DNA of 48,478 nt. Source: Granulosicoccus sp. (GTDB taxonomy: Bacteria > Pseudomonadota > Gammaproteobacteria > Granulosicoccales > Granulosicoccaceae). Below, piece by piece: positions 17,667-26,608 of the stretch (within the stretch, counting starts at the first letter, position 1; every line of letters starts with the position of its first letter). The position numbers and the translations under genes are program-made. The stretch spans positions 1-48,478 of the forward strand of contig JALZUD010000042.1 in NCBI GenBank assembly GCA_023301725.1, read 5' to 3'. A model generated the notes under the pieces. The model was not told where the DNA came from, did no database searches, and worked only from the letters and a program-made list of their open reading frames with translations.

Positions 17667-18089
17667 AGGACTCAGGTATGCATGAGGTGTATAAGAAAAG
17701 AAAACAGGCGAACAGATACAACAGCGGGCAGCTCAAGTATTAACAGTCTCAGTGCCGCCTATGGATCATTATTCGTGTGGCAAGTACCGCGAAAATTGAT
17801 CCTCGGCGCACAGCATAGATAATTCAATACGCACATGTGAGCAGCCGAACGGACGGCAGCATTGACATTATGAGAAGCTGTAAGTCGTGGCCAAAAGATA
17901 AGGCTCATATAGCTTAGAGAATTCGCACAAAAAAAACAGAGCGCGTATGTACTGCAGAAGTTTGTTGCCCGTGTCATGACTGATACGCAATAAGGCTCTA
18001 CACTGGAGGCGTCGACAAAGACATGACCCGTTGACATCCGGCGCTAGATCGGCACAACGGACTGAGGAATTCAAGGAGACACACCAACC
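17667..18089. promoter_or_regulatory. Divergent upstream region of the ThrE-like gene and phnD
   Basis: Promoters for both the leftward ThrE-like gene and the rightward phn operon must lie in these 423 bases. A TTGACA at 18031-18036 has no convincing -10 partner. AAGGAG at about 18074-18079 is the phnD ribosome site. I see no Pho-box-like tandem repeat with confidence, and no credible gene. Confidence 0.4.
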
Positions 18090-19040
18090 ATGAAACGAAC
18101 AGTAATCGCAACAGTGGCAGCACTGGCCATTTCGCTGGCAGCACCCATGCACGCGGCTTTCAGCCTTGACAGTCGTTATACCGATGCAGACGGTGACTTG
18201 ATCGCGGACATCCCGGATGCGGCCGACCAGACAGATCCGAGCACGTTAATTTTCGCCTACACACCAGTAGAAGACCCGGCAGTATATGCAGAGGCGTGGT
18301 CAGACTTTTTAGCCCACCTGGAATCAGTCACTGGCAAAAAAGTCCAATTCTTTCCAGTTCAATCCAATGCGGCACAAATTGAAGCTATGCGCGCTGGACG
18401 TCTGCACATCGCAGGATTCAACACAGGCTCCAACCCATTGGCAGTTGCATGTGCCGGTTATCGACCATTCACAATGATGGCGAGTGCTGATGGCTCCTAC
18501 GGCTATGAAATGGAAATTATCACCTACCCAGGATCAGGCATAGAAAACGTTGAAGACATCAAAGGCGGCAAACTTGCCTTTACGTCTGAGACCTCCAACT
18601 CCGGCTTTAAAGCTCCGTCAGCCATCCTCATGGCCGACTACAGTATGGCAGCGGGTGATGACTTTGAACCTGTGTTTTCCGGCAAGCATGATAATTCTAT
18701 TCTCGGCGTAGCTAACAAGGATTATCCCGCTGCAGCAGTTGCAAATTCTGTGTTAAATCGCATGCTATCGCGCGATGTAGTGACGGCTGATCAACTTAAA
18801 TCCATCTACAAATCGCAGACATTCCCGACCACAAGCTACGGCTTGGCGAACAACCTGAATGAAGAACTGCAGAACAAAATCAAGGAAGGCTTTGCCTCTT
18901 TTGATTGGGAAGGAAGCTCATTGCTAGAAGAGTTCAGCAAGTCTGGCGAAGCGCAGTTCGTACCCATTACTTTCAAAGAAGAATGGGCTGTGATTCGTAA
19001 GATTGACGAAGCAAATGGTGTTGAGTACAGCTGCCAATAG
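18090..19040 (+). CDS. phnD: Phosphonate-type ABC transporter binding protein, PhnD family
   Basis: This periplasmic receptor of 316 residues captures phosphonate, phosphite or a related anion. The signal peptide is MKRTVIATVAALAISLAAPMHA. Family features include LIFAYTPVEDPAVYAEAW, the region AGRLHIAGFNTGSNPLAVACAG and the ligand loop TSETSNSGFKAP, whose Ser/Thr-rich turn normally holds the phosphonate oxygens. It also has QTFPTTSYGLANNL before the last helices. It starts 11 bases after AAGGAG and is followed by a strong stem-loop, then phnC and two phnE genes. The classes PhnD, PtxB and HtxB cannot be separated here. Confidence 0.88.
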   Translation: MKRTVIATVAALAISLAAPMHAAFSLDSRYTDADGDLIADIPDAADQTDPSTLIFAYTPVEDPAVYAEAWSDFLAHLESVTGKKVQFFPVQSNAAQIEAMRAGRLHIAGFNTGSNPLAVACAGYRPFTMMASADGSYGYEMEIITYPGSGIENVEDIKGGKLAFTSETSNSGFKAPSAILMADYSMAAGDDFEPVFSGKHDNSILGVANKDYPAAAVANSVLNRMLSRDVVTADQLKSIYKSQTFPTTSYGLANNLNEELQNKIKEGFASFDWEGSSLLEEFSKSGEAQFVPITFKEEWAVIRKIDEANGVEYSCQ

Positions 19041-19120
19041 AAGCCGTTGAGAGCAGCCATTGAAAGTACAAACTCGTCAGAAACTGCTCAAGTTTAAGGT
19101 ACGGTAAACGTTGTAACCAC

Positions 19121-19145
19121 GCAGGCCTGACGGGTTCAGGCCTGC
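19121..19145 (+). promoter_or_regulatory. Intercistronic stem-loop between phnD and phnC
   Basis: A perfect 10-bp GC-rich stem, GCAGGCCTGA / TCAGGCCTGC, with a five-base loop lies between the phnD stop and the phnC ribosome site. No T-run follows. Such hairpins after binding-protein genes usually stabilise the upstream mRNA or reduce read-through, giving more receptor than ATPase. Confidence 0.65.
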
Positions 19146-19166
19146 TGTATTGAAGGAGATTGTTCT

Positions 19167-19940
19167 TTGCTCAGCGTATCTAATGTGTCCAAAACCTATG
19201 CAGCTGGCGACAAGGCTTTGGACGATGTCAGCTTCACCATACCTTCGGGTCAAGTCGTTGGGTTAATAGGCCCGTCAGGCGCCGGGAAATCAACCTTGAT
19301 TCGTTGTGTCAATCGTCTTGTAGAACCCACCAGCGGCACGATAGCGCTCGGTGACACACCGATAACCGGGCTCAGCGCTGGTGACCTTCGCGCTGTACGA
19401 CGACGTATCGGAATGATTTTCCAAGAATATGCGCTTGTAGAACGACTGACTGTCATGGAAAACGTGTTGTCTGGTCGCCTCGGTTATGTATCGTTTTGGC
19501 GAAGCCTGTTACGACGCTATCCATCAGTCGATGTACAAAAAGCCTATGCACTGCTTGACAGAGTTGGTCTTGTAGATCACGCCAGTAAGCGTGCTGACGC
19601 ATTGTCTGGAGGGCAGCGTCAGCGTGTCGGCATAGCACGCGCCCTGGAGCAAGACCCTGAACTACTACTAATAGATGAGCCAACAGCTTCACTAGACCCA
19701 AAGACCTCACGGCAGATTATGCGTCTGTTAATTGAAATCTGTAATGAGCGTCAACTACCAGCCATTATCAATATCCACGATGTTGTTCTGGCTCGCCAAT
19801 TTACAGAACGAATTATAGGGCTACAAGCTGGACGAATTGTATTCGATGGCCCACCTTCTGAACTGAATGAAACTGTCCTGACAAAAATTTACGGCGAAGA
19901 AGACTGGACTACGCTTGAGAACGAGACAGAGGCCGCCTGA
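19167..19940 (+). CDS. phnC: Phosphonate-type ABC transporter ATPase, PhnC family
   Basis: This is the ATPase of the PhnCDE importer, 257 residues. Walker A is GPSGAGKST (35-43), the Q-loop is [12 protein letters not shown], the signature [15 protein letters not shown] (146-160) and Walker B LLLIDEP (167-173). [29 protein letters not shown] near the end is typical of PhnC. The start is TTG at 19167, supported by GAAGGAG eight bases upstream and by alignment of the first strand. It is followed after three bases by phnE. Confidence 0.92.
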   Translation: MLSVSNVSKTYAAGDKALDDVSFTIPSGQVVGLIGPSGAGKSTLIRCVNRLVEPTSGTIALGDTPITGLSAGDLRAVRRRIGMIFQEYALVERLTVMENVLSGRLGYVSFWRSLLRRYPSVDVQKAYALLDRVGLVDHASKRADALSGGQRQRVGIARALEQDPELLLIDEPTASLDPKTSRQIMRLLIEICNERQLPAIINIHDVVLARQFTERIIGLQAGRIVFDGPPSELNETVLTKIYGEEDWTTLENETEAA

Positions 19941-19943
19941 ACC

Positions 19944-20783
19944 GTGCAGCCCTCCTCCAAAGTCACGAGCACGCATACCGACATCAGCGCCTACCCTGGT
20001 CATTGGACACGGCCACCGGTATTTATTCAACGTGCCTGGTTGCGCTGGGCAATAGGTTTAGCAGCTCTCCTATGGTTTGTCCTCGCGCTGGGCACTATTG
20101 AAGTGAATTGGACGCGTGTCGCCGAAGGTATGGAGCGCGGCTGGCGCTTTGTTAAAGGCTTCCTGACTCCCGACTTCACCACGCGGTGGTCTGACATATC
20201 CAAAGGACTAGTAGAGAGTTTAACCATGACCTTGACATCAACTGTCGTTGGTGTTTTGTTATCAGTACCGGTTGGCATAGGTGCTGCTCGTAACGTTGCA
20301 CCCAAGGCAGTTTATTACGTGTGTCGATCAATCATCGCAGTATCCCGATCGCTGCAGGAAATCATTATCGCAATACTGTTCGTCACGATGTTTGGCTTCG
20401 GCCCGTTTGCAGGTTTCCTGACGCTGAGTTTTGCCACGATTGGATTTCTGGCAAAACTACTTGCTGAGGATATTGAAGACATTGACGAGAAACAAAGCGA
20501 GGCTATCAGAGCCACCGGCGCTTCCTGGCTACAACTGATTAACTATGGCGTGCAGCCTCAGGTCATGCCACGGCTCATCGGTTTGTCTTTGTATCGCCTG
20601 GATATTAACTTTCGCGAATCTGCGGTGATTGGTATTGTTGGCGCAGGCGGTATAGGTGCCACCTTGAATACCGCGATAGACCGTTACGAATTTGATTCGG
20701 CTGGCGCCATTCTTCTCATCATCATCGCTATTGTCATGATTGCCGAATACTCATCAGGCTACGTTCGCAGGTGGGCACAATGA
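19944..20783 (+). CDS. phnE: Phosphonate-type ABC transporter permease, PhnE family (first copy)
   Basis: This is an inner-membrane permease of 279 residues starting at GTG 19944, three bases after phnC. It has about six membrane helices and the EAA-type coupling loop SEAIRATGASWLQLINYGVQPQVMP near 190-212, followed by the family signature DINFRESAVIGIVGAGGIG. It overlaps the second permease by four bases, so the two are probably made in equal amounts and form a heterodimer. Confidence 0.92.
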   Translation: MQPSSKVTSTHTDISAYPGHWTRPPVFIQRAWLRWAIGLAALLWFVLALGTIEVNWTRVAEGMERGWRFVKGFLTPDFTTRWSDISKGLVESLTMTLTSTVVGVLLSVPVGIGAARNVAPKAVYYVCRSIIAVSRSLQEIIIAILFVTMFGFGPFAGFLTLSFATIGFLAKLLAEDIEDIDEKQSEAIRATGASWLQLINYGVQPQVMPRLIGLSLYRLDINFRESAVIGIVGAGGIGATLNTAIDRYEFDSAGAILLIIIAIVMIAEYSSGYVRRWAQ

Positions 20784-21577
20784 GCGAAGCCACTTGGCAG
20801 TACCGAACACCACGTAAGCGCCTTGCTCTGTGGGTCGGCTGGTTGTGCTTCGTGGCACTATGCGTGTATTGCTGGCAAGTCATGACGCAAGATACCATCT
20901 GGTATTTTGTAACCGACGCGCCCAAACAGGCAGCAGATCTTGGCGCTCGTATGATGCCGCCAAAGTGGAGTTATATGGATAAACTCTGGGTTCCGCTGTG
21001 GGATACGCTGAACATAGCAACCTTGGGCACTTTAATAGGTGTGATACTGGCCATTCCGGTTGCGTTCATGGCCGCTAGTAATACCACTCCCAGTCGCTTG
21101 TTTATCAGGCCCATAGCCTTGTTCATCATTGTGGCTTCACGATCAATCAATTCCTTAATCTGGGCGCTGTTGCTGGTTTCTATCATAGGCCCGGGATTGT
21201 TAGCGGGCATCGTTGCCATCGGCTTGCGATCTATAGGCTTTGTGGCCAAATTACTCTATGAAGCCATAGAAGAGACTGACATACTGCAAGTGGAAGCTAT
21301 AACGGCAACAGGAGCCTCACGAGCGCAGATTCTCAACTATGCCATCGTGCCGCAAATACTGCCAGCCTTCAGTGGCATTACAGTGTTCCGTTGGGACATC
21401 AATATTCGCGAATCCACCATACTCGGCCTCGTTGGCGCGGGCGGCATTGGCGTGCAACTACAAGGCTCTTTGAACACCTTGGCATGGCCACAAGTGACCA
21501 TGATCTTCATTGTGATTTTGGCAACTGTTGTGATTAGCGAATGGGTATCTGCCAAAGTGCGCCACGCTATTATCTAA
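20780..21577 (+). CDS. phnE: Phosphonate-type ABC transporter permease, PhnE family (second copy)
   Basis: This is the second PhnE-type permease, 265 residues from ATG 20780, which overlaps the previous stop as ATGA; an in-frame GTG at 20771 is less likely. The coupling loop EAITATGASRAQILNYAIVPQILP and the motif DINIRESTILGLVGAGGIGVQL repeat the pattern of the first copy. Two tandem, diverged phnE genes are common in phosphonate and phosphite importers. It ends the operon, 14 bases from the convergent tesB stop. No gene for C-P bond cleavage or phosphite oxidation follows. Confidence 0.92.
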   Translation: MSEATWQYRTPRKRLALWVGWLCFVALCVYCWQVMTQDTIWYFVTDAPKQAADLGARMMPPKWSYMDKLWVPLWDTLNIATLGTLIGVILAIPVAFMAASNTTPSRLFIRPIALFIIVASRSINSLIWALLLVSIIGPGLLAGIVAIGLRSIGFVAKLLYEAIEETDILQVEAITATGASRAQILNYAIVPQILPAFSGITVFRWDINIRESTILGLVGAGGIGVQLQGSLNTLAWPQVTMIFIVILATVVISEWVSAKVRHAII

Positions 21578-21591
21578 CTCTACTGTTGAAC

Positions 21592-22455
21592 TTATCCGTC
21601 AGCTCGTAGTGTCCGTATCAAACCTTCCTGTGCAACTGAGGCAACAAGCTCACCGTCTCTGGTGAATAGATCGCCACGGGAATATCCCCTACCGCTACTG
21701 GCGCTTGGGCTCTCAATGCTATAGAGCAACCAGTCGTCCATTCGAAACGGACGATGAAACCACATGGCGTGATCGAGGCTTGCCATAAAAACCTTTTGCT
21801 TGGATACCAATGCCCAATGAGGTAACAACGCAGTGGCTAGTAAGTTGTAGTCAGAAACGTAAGTTAATGCAACCTGATGCGTGCGATCTGAGTCGTTTAA
21901 CGTACCGCGTGCCTTGATCCAGATATGTTGGCGTGATTCTCCATCTGGTGTTAGGTATTGATCAAGGCCTCTGGTTGGGCGACATTCTATGGGTCTTTCG
22001 ATACGAGTGAGCTTATACAGCTGGGGTGATACTTCTCTGAGTTTTTCGCCAAGCTGTTGATCATTGAGCAAACCATCAGGTGGAGGTACATCTGGCATTT
22101 TGATCGAATGGTTCAAGCCCTCTTCCGGAATTTGAAATGAGGCTTCCATGGTGAAAATTGGCCGACCTTTCTGAATTGCCTTTACTCTTCGAGTTGTGTA
22201 GCTGCCTCCATTTCTCACGTGCTCGACGTCGTAGACAATGGGCAATTCAATATCACCTGCCAGTAAAAAATAGGCATGCATAGAATGCAGTACACGATCG
22301 TCCGGAACAGTAAGTTGTGCCGCATGTATTGATTGCGCCAACACCTGACCACCGAACACGCGGCCCCAAGGAGTGCGGTAACTTTGCCCCCGGTAGAGAT
22401 TGTCTTCTATTCTCTCAAGCTCTAGTACAGAGCGCAGTTCATCAAAGTCTTTCAA
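21592..22455 (-). CDS. tesB: Acyl-CoA thioesterase II, TesB family
   Basis: This cytosolic double-hotdog thioesterase of 287 residues hydrolyses acyl-CoA to free acid and CoA. Family blocks in order are RTPWGRVFGGQVLAQS, VLHSMHAYFLLAGD, YDVEHVRNGGSYTTRRVKA, SLDHAMWFHRPFRMDDWLLY and SGRGYSRGDLFTRDGELVASVAQEGLIR. The catalytic Asp (SLDHAMW), Thr/Ser and Gln (SVAQEG) positions are intact. Length matches E. coli TesB. It stands alone on the minus strand; only its position next to the Rieske genes links it to that locus. Confidence 0.95.
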   Translation of the reverse strand: MKDFDELRSVLELERIEDNLYRGQSYRTPWGRVFGGQVLAQSIHAAQLTVPDDRVLHSMHAYFLLAGDIELPIVYDVEHVRNGGSYTTRRVKAIQKGRPIFTMEASFQIPEEGLNHSIKMPDVPPPDGLLNDQQLGEKLREVSPQLYKLTRIERPIECRPTRGLDQYLTPDGESRQHIWIKARGTLNDSDRTHQVALTYVSDYNLLATALLPHWALVSKQKVFMASLDHAMWFHRPFRMDDWLLYSIESPSASSGRGYSRGDLFTRDGELVASVAQEGLIRTLRADG

Positions 22456-22668
22456 TTTGGTAGCCTCGGATTATATCCATGCAAATCGTAACTACTCGGA
22501 CTGGCCGAATCCGAACATACTTAAGTTACTTTTCGAAAACAACGAATCACGCCAGTTTTTGTTATCGGTATTGTAGCTCGATTCATCAACATTCGAGTTG
22601 TCAAATGGTTTAGCCCAATGGCTCACCCGTTTTTGCAATCAGATAACAGATTACAGACACTGGCATCA

Positions 22669-23784
22669 CTAAATACTTCCAACCGCCTCAATGCCAACCC
22701 TGCGCACTAAATAGCGATGAAAATCATGCAAGGTACCTTCAAAATTATCAGCAGCTAAAGGCCCAGTGACACTGTGCTCTGATCGTAATCCTGCCTGCAG
22801 GCGTTGCAAAATTTCGTGGTCTTCATTGTTTATTTGCTTCCACTTATCAACCCGGATGTTGATCTCAGCATCTGATAGATCCGACTCAAAAGTGGCCACG
22901 CCCCATTTAACTGACACTTGACTCACGCTCAGAGGATGCAGTGCTAGGTATACCAGTGTATCAGCAGATACGGAAGCGATTAAAGATGGAAATACACAGA
23001 AAAGCTGTGATTGTTTTACTTGCTCATTGGTTAACGATGGGTGATGGTTTTCCCTTACCGGAGCTGACTTACCGTAGTTCGCTGTGTAGGCCGTAAACGC
23101 TGCAGATCCAGTAATTTTTTTGCACAACATGGTGGGAGTTAAATGATGTAGTGATTCAGGATGAACCACAGACAAATGATACCCATCCATAAAATTTTCT
23201 ACTAACGACTTCCAGTTGCACTCCCATGTCTCCACGAAACTCACCGCATGATGCATGTCCTGCATGTGATAGTTAGCCACATGTTGTTCAAGTGGAACGA
23301 GGGTTTGCGCGCCTTGGTTTTCTGGCCAATCTGCATTAACGTCCAGATTGACAAAAATAAAACCTTGCCAGCATCTAGAATTCAACCGTGGTAGCTGGCA
23401 GTCTTTATCAAGCTGCTCTTTAGGTACCAGAGGAGCATTGCGTAATTTGCCATCCAGATTATAACTCCACGCGTGGTATGGACAGCGAAACCTTTTGGCA
23501 TTACCCGAACCAGATGCGACTGGCATGCCCCTATGCCGACATACATTGGACAATATAAATATGCTGGCTTCTGCCTCGCGGACCACTAACAGTGGTTCTG
23601 ACATAAAGTCTATAGTAAAAAAATCTCCAATTTCTGGGATTTCATCCATACGACCAAGACAGTGCCATTCATTTAAAAACAGTTTTTTCTTCTCTAATCG
23701 TAAAAACTTACCACTGGTATAGCAAGCCGGTGGCAACCCATGACCATGCGGGCGATTAGATATATCTTGTAAAAGTGATTTCAA
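22669..23784 (-). CDS. Rieske non-haem iron oxygenase, alpha subunit (second of two)
   Basis: This is the oxygenase component of a Rieske system, 371 residues. Cluster ligands are Cys82-x-His84 and Cys101-x2-His104 (VCRHRGMP, CPYHAWSYNLDG). The mononuclear iron site shows ENFMDGYHLSVVHPE with His203 and His208, and a later NNED supplies the likely bridging Asp. The C-terminal half resembles oxygenases that demethylate or hydroxylate quaternary amines and betaines more than aromatic dioxygenases, but the substrate is not fixed. It lies 86 bases downstream of its paralogue. No reductase or ferredoxin gene is in the window, so electrons must come from elsewhere. Confidence 0.85.
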   Translation of the reverse strand: MKSLLQDISNRPHGHGLPPACYTSGKFLRLEKKKLFLNEWHCLGRMDEIPEIGDFFTIDFMSEPLLVVREAEASIFILSNVCRHRGMPVASGSGNAKRFRCPYHAWSYNLDGKLRNAPLVPKEQLDKDCQLPRLNSRCWQGFIFVNLDVNADWPENQGAQTLVPLEQHVANYHMQDMHHAVSFVETWECNWKSLVENFMDGYHLSVVHPESLHHLTPTMLCKKITGSAAFTAYTANYGKSAPVRENHHPSLTNEQVKQSQLFCVFPSLIASVSADTLVYLALHPLSVSQVSVKWGVATFESDLSDAEINIRVDKWKQINNEDHEILQRLQAGLRSEHSVTGPLAADNFEGTLHDFHRYLVRRVGIEAVGSI

Positions 23785-23870
23785 TGACGTTGTCCCCTAG
23801 CAAGATGTTGTGGCTATTGACTACTAACTACTACAGGTAAGACACCTATGCATTTGTGAAATTCTCATTT

Positions 23871-25022
23871 TTAGCGCTCCCCAGGAATGCGACTTGACAA
23901 GTACTGTGCAAATTCGTAATTAGGCCTTTCAAGATGTGACAACGGGCCAGGCTTGGCAAATTCAGAACACAGCCCTTTGTACACTTTTTCGGTACAACCG
24001 CGATCCTCAACATTGACGTCGTCAAGTAGTGTTTTAAGCGTGGTGAAATGCTCTTTAGCATCAGGATCGTTCGCATACTCCGAGGACATTCCGCCCCCGA
24101 ACATAATCCGTACTTTGCCAACACCTTGTGGATGCAAAGACAAGTACCAGAAGTAGCCCGGCGTAAGAGTGATCATCAGGCTTGGATATATCGCCAGTAG
24201 ATAAGTAGTTCGACGCCGCTCCCCTTGCATACGTGTATTGTCTGGGTGTGCCATTGCAATCTTTAAGGACTCATCTTTCAAGATGGTGTGGTAGTTGAAC
24301 ATCGGTTTGCCCGGTGGACAAACCATTTCATCGAGTCGAGACAACCCGCCAATAGTGCCTCGATGACAAACTGGCAAGTGGTAGCTTTCCATAAAATTTT
24401 CGGCAAGCACTTTCCAATTCGTATCCCACACGTGTGTCTCGAAGAAAGATTCTTCGTAATCGCTCACCCCATAGTCTTCAACCATTGTTTCAACATCAGC
24501 TAACTGTTTGGTTACAGGGTTTGCTTCAGGGTTGAGAGAGAGCATGATCCAACCCAGCCATTCTTCACAACGCACCTGAGGTAGGCGCATCTCTTTTTTA
24601 CAAAATGATTGGTTTTCAGTCATTGCCGGCGCACCACGAAGTTGTCCGTCAAGCTCGTAAGTCCATGCGTGATAAGGACACACAATTGCCCGAGTGTTTC
24701 CACTACCTTCTAGCAAGGTGGACATACGATGCAAGCAAACATTCGACTGGGCTTGCAATAAACCATCTTTATTGCGTATCACCATAATGGGCTGACCAGC
24801 CAACTCCAAGGTTAGATAATCCCCTGGTTTTTTTAGCGAACTCGCTCTGCCTGCGCAAAACCAGTCGTGACTAAACACGTGTTCAAGCTCATCGGCAAGA
24901 AAGGCATCAGAGGTGTACACGCTGGGTGGCATAGCGTGCGCTTTTTCGAAGGGCACCGCCGCATTGACGGCAAGCTCGGCAGCTGCGCTGTGGCGCCATT
25001 GAGTTGGGACTTTGTCGCTCAT
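23871..25022 (-). CDS. Rieske non-haem iron oxygenase, alpha subunit (first of two)
   Basis: This is a 383-residue oxygenase component, a paralogue of the next gene. Cluster ligands are Cys96-x-His98 and Cys115-x2-His118 (VCLHRMST, CPYHAWTYELDGQ). The iron site is AENFMESYHLPVCHRG with His215 and His220, then VNVEDRG with the likely Asp. The divergence from its neighbour is large enough to suggest two different steps or a mixed oligomer rather than recent duplication. It is the first gene of the leftward unit and faces the ridA operon across a 478-base control region. Glycine-betaine, carnitine and stachydrine demethylases are the closest functional types I can suggest. Confidence 0.86.
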   Translation of the reverse strand: MSDKVPTQWRHSAAAELAVNAAVPFEKAHAMPPSVYTSDAFLADELEHVFSHDWFCAGRASSLKKPGDYLTLELAGQPIMVIRNKDGLLQAQSNVCLHRMSTLLEGSGNTRAIVCPYHAWTYELDGQLRGAPAMTENQSFCKKEMRLPQVRCEEWLGWIMLSLNPEANPVTKQLADVETMVEDYGVSDYEESFFETHVWDTNWKVLAENFMESYHLPVCHRGTIGGLSRLDEMVCPPGKPMFNYHTILKDESLKIAMAHPDNTRMQGERRRTTYLLAIYPSLMITLTPGYFWYLSLHPQGVGKVRIMFGGGMSSEYANDPDAKEHFTTLKTLLDDVNVEDRGCTEKVYKGLCSEFAKPGPLSHLERPNYEFAQYLSSRIPGER

Positions 25023-25500
25023 AGAATTCGTTTTGACCTTGGGCTAACTAGATCGATTGACGTGCTCATTTACGCGTTGGTATACAACAGTCTGGGCCGG
25101 TCGCACTCAGACCCCTTATACGCCTAATCACTGCAGTGTGCAGGCAATTTTCAGTCAGGTAAATACAAATATCAAAATACAATGGTTAGCCGATTCCTAT
25201 TTCGTCAAAAACTTTTCAATGATTAGCGTCAGCACAATCAACACCTAAATACCACTAAACAGGGTTAGCAATGAAAAAAACGAAAAAAAGGGGGAAACGT
25301 CATTCCCGCGAATACTAAAAATCCAAAGTGTATAGCCGCATGGCTCTCCACTTACGTGGGAATAACAAGCTTGTGTTAGTGCCACCCCTATAAACAGAGA
25401 TAGAACAGCCTCATAGACGCCGCGTTCAGCGATAAGTTTAGCTGCAACTCACATCAAGTCAGAGTAATATTGAGCATCATCGGAATAACTGGAAAAGTAA
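25023..25500. promoter_or_regulatory. Divergent control region of the Rieske and ridA units
   Basis: This 478-base gap lies between the starts of the leftward Rieske genes and the rightward ridA operon, so both promoters must lie here. The LysR protein encoded in the ridA operon is the obvious candidate regulator, but I could not fix a T-N11-A operator. The gap is AT-rich and holds a REP-like pair at 25302-25363. No credible gene is present. Confidence 0.5.
25302..25363. repeat. REP-like inverted element
   Basis: ATTCCCGCG (25302-25310) and CGTGGGAAT (25355-25363) form an imperfect inverted pair (8 of 9) 44 bases apart. The left core with its preceding C is shared with the element at 3913-3922 between dctP and dctQ, so it is probably one dispersed family. 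Confidence 0.4.
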
Positions 25501-25917
25501 ATGATCCACCATCGTATTCGCCCATTCAACACCAGTGAAGCCTACCCTGAGCAAAATCTTGACAACGATTTATGTCAAGCGGTTGTTACTCGTGGCGGAG
25601 CAACCGTATACATGCGTGGACAATGCCCACAAAATCTAGATGACGCCAAAAACATAGATAGCCACGACCCAGCCGAGCAAACCCATAAAGTCATGCAGAA
25701 TATCAAGCAACTTATTGAGGAGGCTGGGGGAACTATGGAGCATTTAGTCAAAGTGGTTGTGTACATCACTGATGTGCGGCACCGTGAAGCCGTATACCGC
25801 ACAATGGGAGAATACATAAAAGGCGTTCACCCTTGTTCAACTGGATTGGTCGTTCAAGCGCTTGCACGCCCTGATTGGTTGGTTGAAATTGATGCCACTG
25901 CTGTGATACCGGACTAG
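25501..25917 (+). CDS. RidA-family protein lacking the usual catalytic Arg
   Basis: This is a small cytosolic trimer-forming protein of 138 residues of the YjgF/YER057c/UK114 fold. The recognisable parts are VYMRGQCPQNLD, then TMEHLVKVVVYITDVRHREAVYRTMGEYI, and PDWLVEIDATAVI. Canonical RidA deaminates enamines and imines with an Arg in the motif P-x-R-S/T. Here the stretch is HPCSTGLVV and the Arg is replaced, as in the Rid subfamilies thought to do other chemistry. It is first in an operon with DUF1028, lysR and argE-like genes (gaps of 3, 13 and 7 bases). It probably handles a reactive nitrogen intermediate of the local pathway. Confidence 0.88.
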   Translation: MIHHRIRPFNTSEAYPEQNLDNDLCQAVVTRGGATVYMRGQCPQNLDDAKNIDSHDPAEQTHKVMQNIKQLIEEAGGTMEHLVKVVVYITDVRHREAVYRTMGEYIKGVHPCSTGLVVQALARPDWLVEIDATAVIPD

Positions 25918-25920
25918 CAT

Positions 25921-26595
25921 ATGACGTTCTCGCTTGTCGCACGTTGTGCACAAACAGGTATGTTTGGCACTGCCATATCATCCTCTTCGCCTGCGGTATC
26001 TGCCCGATGCTCCTATGCAAGAGCAGGTGTTGGTGCGGTGTCATCACAGAACATAACCGATCCAACATTGGGGCCATTGTGCCTTGATCTCATGGAAAAT
26101 GGATTGAGTGCGGCTGCAGCTATTTCCAACATACAAAGTACAGCCGCACATCTGGAATATCGACAGGTACTAAGTGTGGATAAAATGGGTGGAACAGCTA
26201 TTCACTCTGGCACTCAATCTTTGGGTATCTGGACGCAGGCTGAAGGTCTGAATGTGGCCTCAGGCGGCAACTTGCTCGATAACTTACAGGTCCCTCAAGC
26301 TATTGTTGATGCGTTCGAATCTGCAACAGGCCATATCGGCGACCGCTTGATTAGAGCGATGCAAGCTGGTCTTGCCGCAGGTGGTGAGGCTGGCCCCTTG
26401 CATTCTGCTGGCATGAAGATCGTAGATGACGTTTCTTGGCCCATCGCTGATTTACGATGCGACTGGACTGAAGACTGCCCAATAGACAATATTGCAGTCG
26501 CTTGGGATATCTACAAGCCCCAGCTTCAGGCGTATGTGCAGCGAGCTTTAGACCCAAGCCAAGCGCCCTCGTACGGCGTGCCTGGCGACGAGTAA
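25921..26595 (+). CDS. DUF1028 family protein
   Basis: This cytosolic protein of 224 residues belongs to DUF1028. Diagnostic features are the start MTFSLVARCAQTGMFGTAISSSSPAVSARC, the block AGVGAVSSQNITDPTLGPLCLDLM, the central HSGTQSLGIWTQAEGLNVASGGNLL and the C-terminal WPIADLRCDW. The fold is Ntn-hydrolase-like as far as I know, and relatives commonly sit next to Rid-family, amidohydrolase or ArgE-like genes. The reaction is uncertain. It starts three bases after the ridA-like stop, so the two are coupled. Confidence 0.85.
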   Translation: MTFSLVARCAQTGMFGTAISSSSPAVSARCSYARAGVGAVSSQNITDPTLGPLCLDLMENGLSAAAAISNIQSTAAHLEYRQVLSVDKMGGTAIHSGTQSLGIWTQAEGLNVASGGNLLDNLQVPQAIVDAFESATGHIGDRLIRAMQAGLAAGGEAGPLHSAGMKIVDDVSWPIADLRCDWTEDCPIDNIAVAWDIYKPQLQAYVQRALDPSQAPSYGVPGDE

Positions 26596-26608
26596 ACAGG
26601 GTAATGTA

